NCBI GenBank assembly: GCA_037043015.1
Contig: CM073324.1
Coordinates: forward strand, 675,413-739,412
Source: Bryum argenteum
Lineage: Eukaryota; Streptophyta; Bryopsida; Bryales; Bryaceae
Direction: 5' to 3'
DNA: 64,000 nucleotides
How positions within the stretch are numbered: the first letter of the stretch is position 1; each line of letters starts with the position of its first letter. The notes under the pieces are model-generated. The model searched no databases and was not told the DNA's origin. It worked only from the letters and a program-made list of their open reading frames with translations. Both the position numbers and the translations under genes were made by a program. Shown piece after piece: positions 1 through 12,335 of the stretch.

Positions 1-379
1 TTATCTTATTACAAAAAAAGGCCTAGTAAAGCTGCATTCTTAACCCACGACTGCCTTTTTCCCTGACAACATCTTAGGGTTTGCTGCATCCCACTATGAC
101 AGACATTAAAATCGGCGGCCCATCAATTTGCAGCCATACAATCGGCGCGCTACCCATTCCCGATATCACATTCGGCGGCCTCGAAGGCCTCGCGAACAGC
201 ATCATAGGCCGCCTCCGTCTACGCAGCTACTTACAGAACCCTCTCAACGCCCCAGGCGCAACGCACCGGCTGTGCTGCTCTCCATGTCCCTCTCCGACAC
301 CTCCCCATCATACACCCGGCATCTCCGGGTATTTACCCTAACCCTCTTGTGCCCGGACCTCCCCAAATAACGACCGGAC

Positions 380-660
380 CTTTCTTAGGCATACCAGGAC
401 CCTACAAAATCCTATACCCTGCCCGCCGGACCTTAGCCAGTCCATAACCGGACCCTGCAAAACACTCTACCCTGCCCCCTGTACCTTCCTTAGTCCATAG
501 CCGGACCCTATAAATTCCTCTACACTGCCCCCTTGGACCTTACACCGGCCATACCCGGACCCTATAGAAACCTCTACCCTACCCCCCTGGGACCCTACCC
601 GGTCCATACCCGAACCCTATAAAATCCTCTACCCTTCCCCCTGGTCCTTAAACGGACCTT
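380..660. repeat. Diverged minisatellite, unit about 60-65 bp
   Basis: About five imperfect direct copies of a C-rich unit containing ccggaccctataaa followed by cctctaccctgccccc. The 700 bases before the first gene hold no convincing coding sequence. It may be subterminal repeat sequence of the MULE-like region that follows, but no terminal inverted repeats were found to prove that. Confidence 0.6.
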
Positions 661-1108
661 CCAAAATCCGAGACTCTGCCGACCATGACCTTACACGGTC
701 CTCTTAAAATATACTACCATGCCTCCCTACTGGAACCCGCAAATACGATCTATAGACCCCCAAATACAAACTTCGCACCCGCAGTTATTTGTTTCATTTC
801 ATGCCAAAACTATTCGATTCTCTCTTCTGTCTATCATAGATTATGATTTTGCACTCAAGTGACTCAACCATGCAATCCTAAAAAACGGTTTCAACATCCA
901 TATGGACAACATCTAACACTCGGGTATATTGTACCAGAAATCCTTACATTCACACTATAGTATCAAACATTTGCATATGGATGTTACTTATATTTCATAC
1001 CACTATCAATATAATATTTGCACTATAAAATCAGTACAGAATAATCGGGACTCAGTCTTAGGTCCAACTATATAATGAACCCTTCTAAATACATTTGGAA
1101 ATTCAAAA

Positions 1109-1879
1109 CTACATCGAATTGAAGAACGGACTCTCATTGATTGTATACTTAACTAACCCTAGGTCCTCCCAGTAAACCACAAAGTAGGGTAACTCATGTA
1201 CCTCCTCAAATTCTTTAGTACTTGTCTCAAATCCATCCGCTAAATCATTCTGTGTATCGTGATCAGAAAATGCTTCTACTCTCTCGCCCACATCAATAAC
1301 CCTTTTCTCCTCAATCCTTGGTGCTTCAACTCCTGATCGATCGTCTTCCTCTTCCGATCCTCTACGACCCTGATGACAACACATGTTGATATTAATCCAT
1401 ACACGAATTCAGGAATAGTTTGACCTTCATGAAAATAAATATACTTGTAGTATCCGCTACTTCATTACCTCATTTGTAGAGTCCACACCTCCATCGTCCT
1501 CTGCATCCACGCAAACAGTCTCGATAGACGTCATGAACTGCCTTCTACGCCCTTCTTCCTCCTCTTCTTCAGCTTCGTCCGTTCCGACACTCTCCGGGAC
1601 ACTGTCGAGGTTGAGCAATCGCATTTTGATAGTCCGCCTGAATGGCGGTAGTACATCATCGTCGATCAAAATATCGTACCCGTCGGGCTCCCGATCATCG
1701 CCGCTAGAGCTTCTCCCATCGCGCTTCCGCATAGCACTACGCCTCTGTGCTTTAGAATTAGTGAACTTCGTTCCACCCCTCCGCTTCTTCTTTCTCTGAC
1801 CTATTTCCTTTCCTCTCTCACTACCGCTTGCGGTTTCGTCCATGCTGCTTGCAATGAGATTACTTATCACACGTTCCAC
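1109..1879 (-). CDS. Two-exon hypothetical protein, low-complexity, MULE-associated
   Basis: I do not recognise the family. Two minus-strand open frames join cleanly as 1879-1469 plus 1369-1109, with a donor GAG|GTAATG and an acceptor ATCAG|GGT giving a continuous 223-residue protein with no stop. The N-terminal half is basic (KKKRRGG, SKAQRRSAMRKRDGR) and looks like a nuclear localisation stretch. The middle and C-terminal parts are acidic (runs of E and D). It is divergent to the SWIM transposase gene starting at 2362 and about 480 bases from it, so it may be the accessory protein of the same DNA transposon. The alternative is a spurious pair of frames; the phase match and the canonical splice signals argue against that. 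Confidence 0.45.
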
Positions 1880-2361
1880 CTAACATGTCAAAGTGGTCTC
1901 ACTGCAAATGAAGAGGTCGAACTATGAGTTTCAATTCCATCATATAAGTTCCCTCCTGCGGCTAAGAAACCCTAATCAGCCAATGCATATTCCCTAACAT
2001 CCCACTATGACTGTGTCAGACAATCCAAAATAAGCTAACTTTTGAACGCATCTATTAGCCAAATAAATCTCTGACAATGACTGCGGCCGTCACTTTACTT
2101 TCTACACCTACCAATTTTATAGACGGATGTAATATTAATAATCCTACCTATTTAATGCAATTATGTCACTCCAGACAATTTAAGTATTATAGGTAATGTA
2201 CTTCCAAATTATCATCCTCACAATTCAGAGTATCCGGAATCTATACGTTTTATTATAAGAATTTATTTCTATTAGGTATTCTATACCTATGCAAACACCC
2301 TACACCAAATTCTCGTATTTGAACATTCGAAACGCACCTGAGACTCTCTTTCTCCGCGCAC

Positions 2362-3177
2362 TTGTTGATGTTGTCTTCTTCGCCTATGTCTATCATGGCA
2401 TCCTCCACTCCCTTACCTCCCGCAGCAGACATCATTGCCATTAGGTCTGAAGACTTAAGTCCTCCCATATGCATTCCTCCAGGGGTGGATGGAGTGGCTG
2501 AAGTCAGTCCGTCTTGGCTTGCAATTCGTTTCGGATTTGATGAGTCCTCTCTTTGGTTAGAGAAACATGTCTTCGATCCAAACACTACTCTTGTGCAGTA
2601 CTCTGTGCTTGTCGAACCAGTCGACCTAGACAGTAATTGTAGAATGTATAAGCTACAGCCCGGACAGTATCGACTGTTTGGCATGACAGAGTCCGTCATG
2701 AACGCCTCCATCGTCCTCCTCACTCCTCGTAGTTCTTCTACCATCTCAACAGTTGTTCCAGTTCTTGCTCGTGTCAAGGTCGAACCCGGACTCGAAGTCC
2801 GAATCGATATTTCTGATTCATCCGACGATGAAAGAAAAGCGTCCATGCAGTCCCGTCGACTATCATCGAATCTGCATCCCCCCTCGTCCGGTTCTGAACA
2901 CAGTCTCAGAACCACCCCCTACTCTCTTCCCGCGTCCAAAGTCGTAAAACCCAAAAACATTCTATCCTCGCTCCGTAGACTAGGTAGTATGTCTCGCAAC
3001 AAAACTATACTCAAAAAAATTGATTTCCATTCCATTCGTACTCACAACGTCTCTTTCTTGCCTCCCACTTTCAACGGTGATGTCCTATACATTCTCCCTC
3101 CCGTTCTACCTAGTACTGCTGTCAAGGTAGCCAAATCTATGGAAGGGATGGACAAAAGATACGATGGTCATCAGTAA
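2362..3177 (+). CDS. N-terminal part of MULE-like transposase gene
   Basis: A 271-residue frame, serine/proline rich, with no recognised domain but with an ordered region at about residues 50-110. It overlaps the next frame (3164-4510) by 14 bases in a different phase, so the two were probably one reading frame separated by a +1 shift, or by an unrecognised short intron. The next frame lacks an N-terminal region of its own, beginning almost directly with the zinc-binding segment. The start at 2362 is the first methionine; others follow at residues 3, 9 and 12. No enzymatic motif is visible here. Confidence 0.5.
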   Translation: MLMLSSSPMSIMASSTPLPPAADIIAIRSEDLSPPICIPPGVDGVAEVSPSWLAIRFGFDESSLWLEKHVFDPNTTLVQYSVLVEPVDLDSNCRMYKLQPGQYRLFGMTESVMNASIVLLTPRSSSTISTVVPVLARVKVEPGLEVRIDISDSSDDERKASMQSRRLSSNLHPPSSGSEHSLRTTPYSLPASKVVKPKNILSSLRRLGSMSRNKTILKKIDFHSIRTHNVSFLPPTFNGDVLYILPPVLPSTAVKVAKSMEGMDKRYDGHQ

Positions 3178-6176
3178 CAACCTCGGTTTGTCTTTCCGCT
3201 ACTCTAACTGTGTAGGTCATCTTCAATGCCACAATGGGAACTGCGGCTTCCTACTACGACCTGACCGAAGAGCAGAGGTGAATGAGGTGGAGTTCGAGGG
3301 CTTCACCAAGGACCCTTTCTTTGTCGGCCACGCGCCTCCTCCTTCTTCAACACTGGTCTGTAAGATCTGCAAAGAACCTCCCGTTTGTGTTGCTCTATAC
3401 CCTTCTAAAATATTCTACGTATTCAGAGAGGAGAGTCAAGAGCGGGCGTGTGTGCATATCGGTACGCACGAACATCCTGTCAAGGTCGGAGACTACAGAT
3501 GTGCACGTAAAATAATTGATGAGTTGATAGAGGAGCACGTAGAACGTAACCCACAAGCTACCACGTCCAAAATAGTCATGGAGGCTAGCAAGGACTTACT
3601 CGGAAACTTACTTCTCCGTGAAGAAGGTGACCCTGTAACCTCCAAGCTCACCCTTCAGGAGCTAGAACCTATCTTTGATCAGTGTAAGGAGCTGAACTCT
3701 CCCAGCGTCAGGAATCGTATTACCACTTTTAAGCACTTGCGCAGATACGGTGTTCTTGATGGGATCACCAAGCTTCGAGGCCTCAGCAACTGGGCTTACA
3801 TCCAACGTAACCAGTTCCCGGACCAAGGAGATGAAAGTGACAAAGTGTTCATTTTCAAGATGTTCGAGGTCGGCCCCGGAAGCGGTGTTGACCTTGTTCG
3901 TCGTATGCAGCCTGGAGGCAACCTGTCCCATGCGTGGATGATGTTCGACCACGTCAAGCGTGTCAAGAACTGGACTACCATGGCGTGCCACGTTTATGAC
4001 TCAAAAATCTGTCGCATTCTAACTATTGCATGCTGTGATTTCCAATCTGAAGACGGAGAAGCTCAAATCGTCTTCTGGAAAAACCTAAACCACGTGATGG
4101 GCAGGATGGGAGTGGAAGCGCCGCAGTTTCAAGAGTTCATGGCCGACAGTGCGCAAGCAAACTGGAACGCTGTGCGGATCATTTACGGCTCTGGAGACCC
4201 TAAAGAGCCCATGGAAGGCCGCGAGCGGACTTGCTATTACCATTGGACGCAATCCCTAGAGAAACACACCAAACAATACATCGTGCACGAGCTGCAGGAT
4301 CAACATCGACATCTTTGTAAGCAATACAAAGATGCACGCACCATGGCTGAGGCGGAGACAAGATACTGGGCGATCCGTGCGTGGTGGGCGTCGGCGCAGG
4401 CCACCTCCGAAGTTGGATTAGGTCACCTCGAACACTGGCTTGCATTCTGGCATTTCCAATATAGGCAGTGGGGTGGCTTCATGGAATTGGTGAGTCTACA
4501 GTCACTGTAGCAATTACGTACACGTGAATTGATGTCTATTAAATCTGTAAAATATATTTACTTATTTAATATAGAATATTCTACTTTTTTGAATTTTATC
4601 ATTAACAATTATATTTTCAAAAAAAATTTAAAAATTCTATTTTTAGATCAGCATTGCGGTGCAGCAAGTCTAACTCGCTCTAGATATTGTGATCAACTTC
4701 TTTTGTTACTAAGTCAAAAGTCTTTGCACCTTGCAGGAAAATAAATATTCTGCGGAAGAGCTAGCGGAGATGCCTTCATGTAACCTTGCGGAATCTATCC
4801 ATAACAAATGGTTGCAAGCGTCCGGCAACAAGGGTGGGGACTTGTATGTTGCAGCTGTTGATGATTATGTTCGTGCTTTCCTCGAAGTTGTGGGATACGA
4901 CGACTTCAACGGAGGTGGTAAGGGTGGTAGTGGACCAACATCCGAAGAACTATTACTTCGTGTTGCCCATAAAGCTCAACGAACCGGCGATCCATCAGGC
5001 CTCACAAAGGCAATTTCTGACTATCCAAGAGCTGAAAATATTTGTACCCGCGATGCCCACCTTGAGGAGGCCGAGGTGTTCGGTTCCAAGAAACGTAAGG
5101 CTGATGTTCCAATTGGAGCTGATGATGAAACGCACAGACCTGACACCGTGAGCTATTCACGTCCCCGAATGGGGAGAAGAGTTACCCGAGCTTGTGCTGA
5201 AAATCTGAGTACTATCCATGAAGAGGATGAAGTTGAGGAGCCATTGACAATACCATCCACTTTTGCTGGACCTAGTATTGAACGTGTGACCGCTGTTCAG
5301 GAGACTAAAGTAGACGAGAGGTTGTGGCACATTGCCCGTTTGAGGGAGAATTCTGCCAAGGCTTGTTGGGGTATCATGCGAAAGAGTAAAAAAAGATGCG
5401 ACTCACGAATTATTCAGAAGGGGAAGGCGACCGCAGCTCCTACTTACACCGAAGTATGGCAACGCCCTCAAGAGGGGCCAAGAAAAATTGATCAGTTCTT
5501 TTTTTGTGCGGATGATATTGACAGGAGTGTGAAGGGTCATCGTCGCAAGTGGATTGAGCCATTCTCTCCAAGCCATGATAGACCCCCTACTCCTTCAATA
5601 TGGCCCGTTAAGATAGGAACTAACCTTACACGTGATGAAATGGAGGCGCTAGAGAATGCGGGCTTTCGACTACCACAAAAAGCACAGCTTCCTACGAACC
5701 GCACTTTCAATAATGCTGCCCCACCAAGAGACTTGTCCCATATTCCAGTCGCGGAGAAGCCGGACGTGTTCCCTAGGTCAAGAAGATCGAAGAACATGAA
5801 ACACATTCCAGCTATGACTTCAAAGCACATGAAGAATATTGAGTCTGCCACCTCAATGCAGGCCAAAATTCTGAAGGTGACCATGATCCCCCAGCCTGGT
5901 TTTGGATGTATCGTTGACTTGGAGTCGGATTCGGATGCAGTTTATAGACTTTCAATTAGTAAATTCCCGGATTGCTCATGCCCAGTGTTCAAGAAAACAA
6001 TTTCTTCGTTAGGACGGAGAGATCCATACCGACCGTGCAAGCACCTATACTTCATTACGGTATTTGTTTGCAAATTTGATCCGGATGCTGACCTCTTCAT
6101 CCACGCGGCCACTCTTAGTTTCAACGAGGTGAAGAAGATTCTGGAGGGAGGAATCCTAGACCATGCTACAGATTAG
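3164..6176 (+). CDS. MULE-like transposase with FLYWCH/WRKY-type and SWIM zinc fingers
   Basis: Two exons: 3164-4489 and 4737-6176. The intron has donor TTG|GTGAGT and acceptor TTGCAG|GAA and keeps frame. The N-terminal 90 residues hold a Cys/His cluster (two C-x4-C type pairs, then H-I-G-T-H-E-H) like the WRKY-GCM1/FLYWCH fingers of Mutator proteins. The central part carries acidic residues consistent with a MULE DDE core: an Asp in ACCDFQSEDG, an Asp in FMADSAQANWNAV, then the conserved CYYHW segment. The C-terminus has a SWIM finger: C-S-C-P, then C-K-H-L at about residues 385-420 of the second exon. The product would act in the nucleus on its own terminal repeats. Integrity is doubtful because of the 5' frameshift at 3164-3177. 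Confidence 0.65.
4490..4736 (+). other. Intron of the SWIM transposase gene
   Basis: A 247-base AT-rich intron starting GTGAGT and ending TTGCAG. It joins two frames in phase 0 with no residue lost, across a boundary where both flanking frames otherwise run into non-conserved sequence. Confidence 0.6.
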
Positions 6177-6799
6177 AATGCCTTAAATCTTCTCATCTAC
6201 ATACGCTATATGTTAGTCCTATGATTCTGTGCTTCACACTGTATGTGATATTTTTTCACAACTTATTAAAAATAATTATACCAGTACCTACAAGTACAGC
6301 AAACCTTGCCAATTTGTCTTACTTGGAGTACTAAACACTTAGAAACATTACCTTAGAAACCTCTTGACATTTACAAATTGTGATTTACTGCCGAGTTTTG
6401 AGCTCAAGTCTAACCAATTTTAGGGAATTTGAGCCTTATTTCCACGGGATTGGGTCCCTAAATCCACGGTAACAAGACTGGAATATTCGAATATTCAGAA
6501 ATTATTCTCTAAATAAAATTATTATACTATTTTTAGAATTTTGTTTACTAAAAATACAAAGTCAGCCCTAAAAATTCTGAAACCTTACCGCTCACCGCTC
6601 AACGCTCACACGGTAGCAACGTCCATTTTCCAACTTATCCATGTCACTTGAGTATTGGGGGGAATTTAGACTGGGACATATGATGAATCGGAAGTATTAC
6701 CATTGGATGGACTAGGGGTTTGTAGCTTAGAACTCCACAATTGGACCTCATTTACTCTCCCATAATTGGAAGTTTCCTCAACAAACTTACAAACCGCCT

Positions 6800-7230
6800 C
6801 TGGCACATTGAATGTGCCCCCAAGGACCAAAAAGCAAGACACTCAACATTTCAACCGCCATCATGGGATCATAAAATTCATTGACAACTGTGCCCCAAAA
6901 CATATCTATGTATGCGGCATCACAATCTAATGGCATATGCAAATCCGGTAACTAAATTTTTGGAACAATCATACATCTCCCACAACATCCAAGATCAAAC
7001 AATGGAACAAGCAAATTCTTGTTCAAGTCACTTCTCAAAGTGACATTTCTTTGAGGTACATGGACATTGGACCACAAAAGCTCAAATTCACTTGAGGCAT
7101 GACTATCTAACACACATCTACTATCATCTTGTAGCGCCTCAAGAATTTTATCCATTTCTCCTCCAACTTCACCGGGTGCCTGCAAAATCCCACATTCAAC
7201 CACATTAGGATTCTCAAGGGGAGAATCCAA
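6800..7230 (-). pseudogene. Unidentified coding relic with one in-frame stop
   Basis: A minus-strand frame starting at 7230 runs to a TAG at about 6952 and continues in the same frame for some 50 more codons with protein-like composition (segments AAYIDMFWGTVVNEFY and EMLSVLLFGPWG). I do not recognise the family. Continued coding character past the stop suggests a decayed exon rather than chance, but the evidence is compositional only. Bases 6177-6800 hold nothing I can name. Confidence 0.3.
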
Positions 7231-7295
7231 ATTGGCAAAAATTAGGGGATGATGGGAAGGTTGGGTTAGAGACGTACATGTGGAGTTTTCTCCAT

Positions 7296-7826
7296 TTACC
7301 CCACTGCGACATTTACTGCCCTATTGTTTTGGAGCCTGCGGCTGCCTGGCTTCTGTCTGACTGTCTCCACTGAGGCTCCGGCCTCCTCTGCCTGCCAAAT
7401 GTATGCAGTTGACTTGGCTCCGATCTCCTCTTGGCCTTCGCCCTCTTCTGGCTGCCGGCCGAACAGGGATGACCTGGCTCCGGTCTCTCCAAACTCTACG
7501 GCCTCCTCCGGTTGCTTCAGTCCTCTGGTCTCCTCTGCTTGCCTTAGTCCGATGATAGACTGTTTGAGGACCACCGAGCCTCCTTCCCCGAGCTCCAAAC
7601 GCTGCCTTATACACCTGCCCAACCCTGCAACAAAATCACTCGCTATGAGGACCAACCTTTGATCTATACCACGTGCAGGATTCACAATCGGCTCTTGTTG
7701 ACTGGCGATCGGTGAGATTCCATGGCCTCCGGATCTTTGAGCTATCCTTCCTCTGTTTCCACGATTCTTGCACCTTGCGCCAATACAACCAACCGAAGCA
7801 GCGGTTAGATGGTGGCCAGCATTCAA
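7296..7826 (-). pseudogene. Repetitive Gln/Glu-rich frame, probable relic
   Basis: A 176-residue minus frame whose second half contains about three degenerate copies of a roughly 26-residue motif (RQAEE or RQPEE, then ETGARS or EIGAKS). No domain recognised. Two other minus frames overlap it, and no start context or partner exon is convincing. It may be a minisatellite that is open by chance. Confidence 0.2.
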
Positions 7827-8245
7827 CTGCCAGCCAATTCGCTCGAGTGGGCAGTTCCAGCGAGCGATGAGACGAAGCTGAAATTAGCATTCGGCAGCAA
7901 TTGCACTACCAGATTGTAGAACGAATTGGAATCTGAGAAATGCATCAACTGCCTTGAAGAGATCGCCGCTGTATTTGAATTTACGGGCGCTCTGGTGCTG
8001 GGTAGAGTGTCGACGAACACACTATCAGTGAGTAACAACATCCTAGTCTGTGATGTTCATGGTGCGTTTCACGCAGTTCAAGTCAGATTTTGAGTGATTA
8101 CTGATGATGATGTGTTGTCGCACGTCCATTAGCAGCATTCGGCAGCATTCGAGGAGCTCATCGCTCAGAGTGCCATGCAGCACTTCGGCAGATGAATCGA
8201 GCCAATTCCATTGAAATTGGAAATTGAGGCAGGGCAGGAGCTTAC

Positions 8246-8771
8246 CTGGTCCATTCTAGGCTGCTTCGGCTCCTTCGACGTAGATGAGCGGCAATGCTCC
8301 CGCTGGTGAGAAACCGTCGGTACTGCCGTACTGGAGCAGAAGGCTCAGAAACAGGATTTTCGACAATTTCGATCCTCCTTGACTCGTGGGCGATAAGCAG
8401 GCTCTGGTTTTGTCGCCCTGATGGCAATAAACCGCTACAGAAGATCATTGCAACAGTAAGCCAATTGCCCCGAAACCCTAAAAAAAAAATTTGCCGAATT
8501 TGCAAATTGTGACTCACTTGAAGGTGCAATCGTCGAGGTTGTGGCCGTACAGGGCCTCAGCGGTTTTGTCCGAGCACCATAAGTCCCGGATGAAGCTATT
8601 TAGCTTATCCGTAAATCCTTGGGTATCCCCTTCTTCTCTCCGCTCCTTCCAGTGCAAGAAAGATGCGACTTGTCTTCGAAAAAGAAACCGAAAATTCCTT
8701 GCACCAGGGATGCTGGGTAGAACAACCCCGGGAGGCAACGGAAGCAATAATAATTTCTCCTCGTCAAGCAA
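8246..8771 (-). CDS. Putative two-exon fragment of unknown gene
   Basis: Two minus-strand exons, 8771 (or upstream) to 8518 and 8434-8246, are linked by a strong donor (CAA|GTGAGT) and an acceptor (CTGTAG|C), leaving an 83-base intron and a continuous frame. The second exon ends at another strong donor (CCAG|GTAAGC at 8245). The encoded segment is basic toward its end (HLRRRSRSS). I could not find the next exon; downstream sequence (about 7900-8200) is not clearly coding. It could be a partial or decayed gene. Function unknown. Confidence 0.35.
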
Positions 8772-9244
8772 TGTTAGACACTATTGCACTACCGTTTCAG
8801 ATTGTTGTTGAGCGAGAATTAGCTATTGTTCGAGTTCTGTTCGAAAAGCAGCACCATGGCTCAAACGTCGACAAAGTACCTCGTTTGCCACCATCGCGCA
8901 GAGCCGTTGGTGCAACCGCAAAAACGAAACGTTCCTAAGACTAAGACAACTAATAAAAAATCGAAAGCTCTAACACAGCTTTCAACAAAAGCGACCTGTT
9001 CTGCCTGAATGGCAACTCTCTTCTGCAATCGAAACTGAGATTTCAGCAATCGGGCAGGCCCGACTCCGCCTTGTTCATCACCCGTAACTAGCGGTTTGGG
9101 ATTCCTAGATTGCAATCCTCACAATTGAGCACGGGATTGATTGGAACGGATTTGTTGTCGGACGCTGACCAATTTGACTATCGATATGACCGTTTCCGTG
9201 CGACGACTATGGAGCTACAGTGCTCAAAAGTTCTCGAAAATGCC

Positions 9245-9271
9245 CCTCGGGCATGCTCGGGCGTTTAAGGG
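9245..9271. repeat. Lone terminus of a TTAA-type element
   Basis: Reading leftwards from the TTAA at 9272-9275, the sequence begins CCCTTAAACGC and continues with a GCCC..GGGGC block. It matches the left end of the element at 12336 over about 40 bases. The other end of this copy was not found. Confidence 0.5.
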
Positions 9272-9656
9272 TTAAGTACAGGTGCGAGATAGTCAACAGT
9301 ACTCAAACCTGTGCAGAGGATGGATAAAATATTCTTACATGGATGAGATATTCAAATGTGGATGAAACATTCGAACACCTCCTCTCACTATCAGCCTGTG
9401 ATGAACCGAACTGGAAAGGGTACAATACCAGGTGACATAGCATTTTATTGGACAACATATAGTTTGTATTATTGTTTTGCACTCATTCTGTTGTATTTCA
9501 TTTCATAAAAAGTATTGCAAGGTAGCACTTCACATCTGAGATTGAAATTCTACGTGAAAATAGAATTTTTTTAGTGATAGTATTTTAAATCAAATTCTTG
9601 TATCGTCTACATTCATTAAGAGTCGATTAAAAAACTTCAAAAAATTGTTGAATCAT

Positions 9657-10894
9657 TTAGAATTCAAATACACAACAAGAGCAATCATCAGATCTGGAGA
9701 TAACAATTTTCCCATTTTGTGACACCGCAAGACTTTGGATCCTATCTGTATGACCATGAAATACCCGCTCACAAGCTCCCGTGCGATGATCCCACACTCG
9801 CACCTTTCCATCAGCACAGCCTGAGTACACTAGTTGCAATTCTTGAGACCACAAGCATTATAGCACTTCCCCTTCATGCTCGCAGATGTTGCAAACTGCA
9901 AAGTTGAGCATGTCCCATATTATGAGTCTCCCATCTAGATCACCGGTTGGTGCAAACGGCATAGGAGACAAGATGCTTCTACACGTAATAGCATCCAAAT
10001 GATCCGTGAAGGACCCAATTACGTCTCCAGTTTCAATTTTTACAAGGCTTGCTTTCGCATCTTGGGCTCCAACCATGACTATCGTGGGATTGTTGGTGAA
10101 ACTCATACATGTCAAGAGATCACAATGAAAGTGGCTTCCTTGGACCACATCCATTGCCTCTCTGCTTTTGGGATTCCACACTTGTAAGCTTTCGTCCTCA
10201 GATCTGTGCAGATTACTTTTCCATCCGGGGTCAAACTTCCGCAAGTTATCGGACCCGAGTGGCCATGATACACTTGCATCGGCGTCCCTTTGTCTGCATT
10301 CCATAGCCATGTTGTAAAATCATCACATCCTGCAAGCACAAGGTGACCTTTTGGATGCCATTGCAACCACTCGACTGTTCCAAAAGGCCCTTCAAGCTTG
10401 TGTTTGAGTGTTCCAGACGAGCTCTCCCAAATATTGATGATGCCATTGTAGCCACCGGAAGCCAACAAAGAACTATCATGGCTAAATTGTAGTGATGCAA
10501 TTGTGTTTGTATGACCTTCAAGTTTTAGATGGGAATCCGCATTGCCAACTTGCCAAAGATAAACAAGATTGTCTTCACCACCAAAAGCAACCAATCCAAC
10601 ATTTGAATAATCACTAGCCACAGCTTGCACGGGATGATCATGGCCCAAAAAAGTATGAACAGAGTTGTCTATACTTTCCAAATTGGTATCGGATTCTAGC
10701 AATTCTTCATCTCTGTTATTGATCACATAATTGTGTTCTTCTTCGCTATCGAGATCAATCACATTCATAACATCACTATGGTTGATAAACAAATCTTGAC
10801 TTTTCCTTGGACTGTTAGAATTGTCCTCACTATCATTAGTTGTTTTAATTGGATTTTCACCATCATTTTCAGAAGAATCATCTGTTGATGCCAT
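9657..10894 (-). pseudogene. AAMP-type WD40 retrocopy, broken
   Basis: An acidic N-terminus of about 85 residues is followed by about seven WD40 blades (seen as GHDHPVQAVA, GHTNTIASLQFS, GPFGTVEWLQWH, GHSGPITCGSLTPDG, DHLDAITC, and a last GHTDRIQSLAVSQNG). Architecture and length, near 400 residues, match angio-associated migratory cell protein (AAMP) homologues. The copy has no introns across the whole length. It is broken by a one-base frameshift near 10205-10215 (before the DESLQVWNPKS blade) and by an in-frame TAA at 9858-9860. An intronless, doubly broken copy is best explained as a processed pseudogene. No poly-A tract or flanking repeat is obvious downstream of 9657. Confidence 0.75.
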
Positions 10895-10928
10895 GATGCG
10901 AAAGAACCTCTTTGAAATTAGATACTAA

Positions 10929-10930
<2 letters not shown>

Positions 10931-10987
<57 letters not shown>
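10931..10987. repeat. (CT)n(AT)n microsatellite
   Basis: A run of CT followed by about 20 TA units, just upstream of the WD40 retrocopy start. The 10990-12060 region beyond it is AT-rich, with a C/A homopolymer tract at 11551-11582 and no gene seen. Confidence 0.9.
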
Positions 10988-10990
<3 letters not shown>

Positions 10991-12064
10991 ATATATATTC
11001 AAGAGCTTTTACTTATGCAATTAAGAATTAATGTATGTGGTAATACGTACTCTTGCAATTAAAAATTAATGTTAAAAAACAAATGTATGAGGTAATAGTT
11101 ATAGTATCATGAATGTGGAGATATTTCCTACATCTAGTCATATGTACAATAACTCCTGTATTTAAATTTATCTCACATCAAGCCTTATATATGATCTTGG
11201 TTATTTTAGCAAAGTAAATCTTGGTTATCTTAGATCAACTTAGAATTCTTTTAAGTGAAGCAAGTTCCTCATTCTAAAAAGTAGGTCCCTTGGAGCTGAC
11301 ATACTTTCATTAAAAAGTTCTTCAATTTCATCTCAATTACACCCTTGTACCAAAAAAGTTCATCAAATCAATTTCTTGGCTGAGATAATAGGTTGGCAAT
11401 GGTGGAATCCGCCTAGAAAATTACAGAAGAAAAGTAGCCTAAAACTAAAGTCTTTGCACTCGATACAACTGACCTAACCTTACCTTCAGAACATCCTCAA
11501 TTTAGTAGATCTTTTTACCACTAAAACTAAACTCTAATTGGAACCCGTCCCCCCCCAACAAAAAAAAAAAAAAAAAAAAAAACTTAAAATCCAGTGGTAG
11601 ATGAATTAAGGAGATATAGCTCCTTATAGATCATTCATTTTTTCACTTTTTTCATAGTACAAACATCATCGCAGTTCCAATACCAAAAGTATTGGATCAA
11701 AACTCTTCCAACTTCAAGGTTATTAGATTTCCTCTTAACATCATGACTAGGTGAAAGCTCCAGGGTTTGCAGGTTCATAAAATCTGCTCAAATTCCAGCT
11801 GTCTTACATGAAAACCACCTCCAAAAGATTTATTTTTATTTTATTTTATTTTATTTATTTTTTTAAAATTTATTGATAGATAAAGGGAAATGAAGAATTT
11901 CTTGAAGGAATTTATCTAGGGGAAATGTATAGTCCATTATACATTAGCGGAGCAAACATTTGGTTTATTTCGGACGGATATAAATCATTAAAAGAAGTGG
12001 GGCATAATAAGTGTTTACCTTTATCAGTGATCTACTACGCCTCCTCAAGGTTTAGAGACTTTAA

Positions 12065-12331
12065 CCCCTATAGGTTCGGTTCTCGATGCAAATTTGTTTA
12101 ACTTATCGAAATAGACCTTTCTCTACTTGAGGCTTAAGAACTCTCCATCTAAGGAGTATTTGAAAGATCCAACCATAGGATCTTAAATTCAACTTACTCT
12201 TTCACTCAAGGAGTAAATTTGAACCGTTGATTCTTTTTCGTTTGAGAGATTATAATGATCAAAGTTGGCTAAAATATGTTTTTGTACGAATCTGAAAAAG
12301 CCATTTTTGCTTCCTTGCACCTTTAGGCGGG
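12065..12331. mobile_element. TTAA-flanked MITE (267 bp)
   Basis: Bounded by TTAA at 12061-12064 and 12332-12335. Left end CCCCTATAGG, right end reading outward CCCGCCTAAAGG. The inside contains a dispersed motif (ataggatctta ... ttgaaccgttgattc ... gagattataatgatcaaagt) also found near 14100, 15860 and 33490-33580. No coding capacity. TTAA duplications with CCC-start termini are the hallmark of the piggyBac superfamily. Confidence 0.5.
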
Positions 12332-12335
12332 TTAA

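Noticed and set aside
81-370. Two overlapping plus-strand frames at the window start
   Set aside because: Low-complexity Pro/Arg-rich translations of C-rich repeat-like DNA with no domain.
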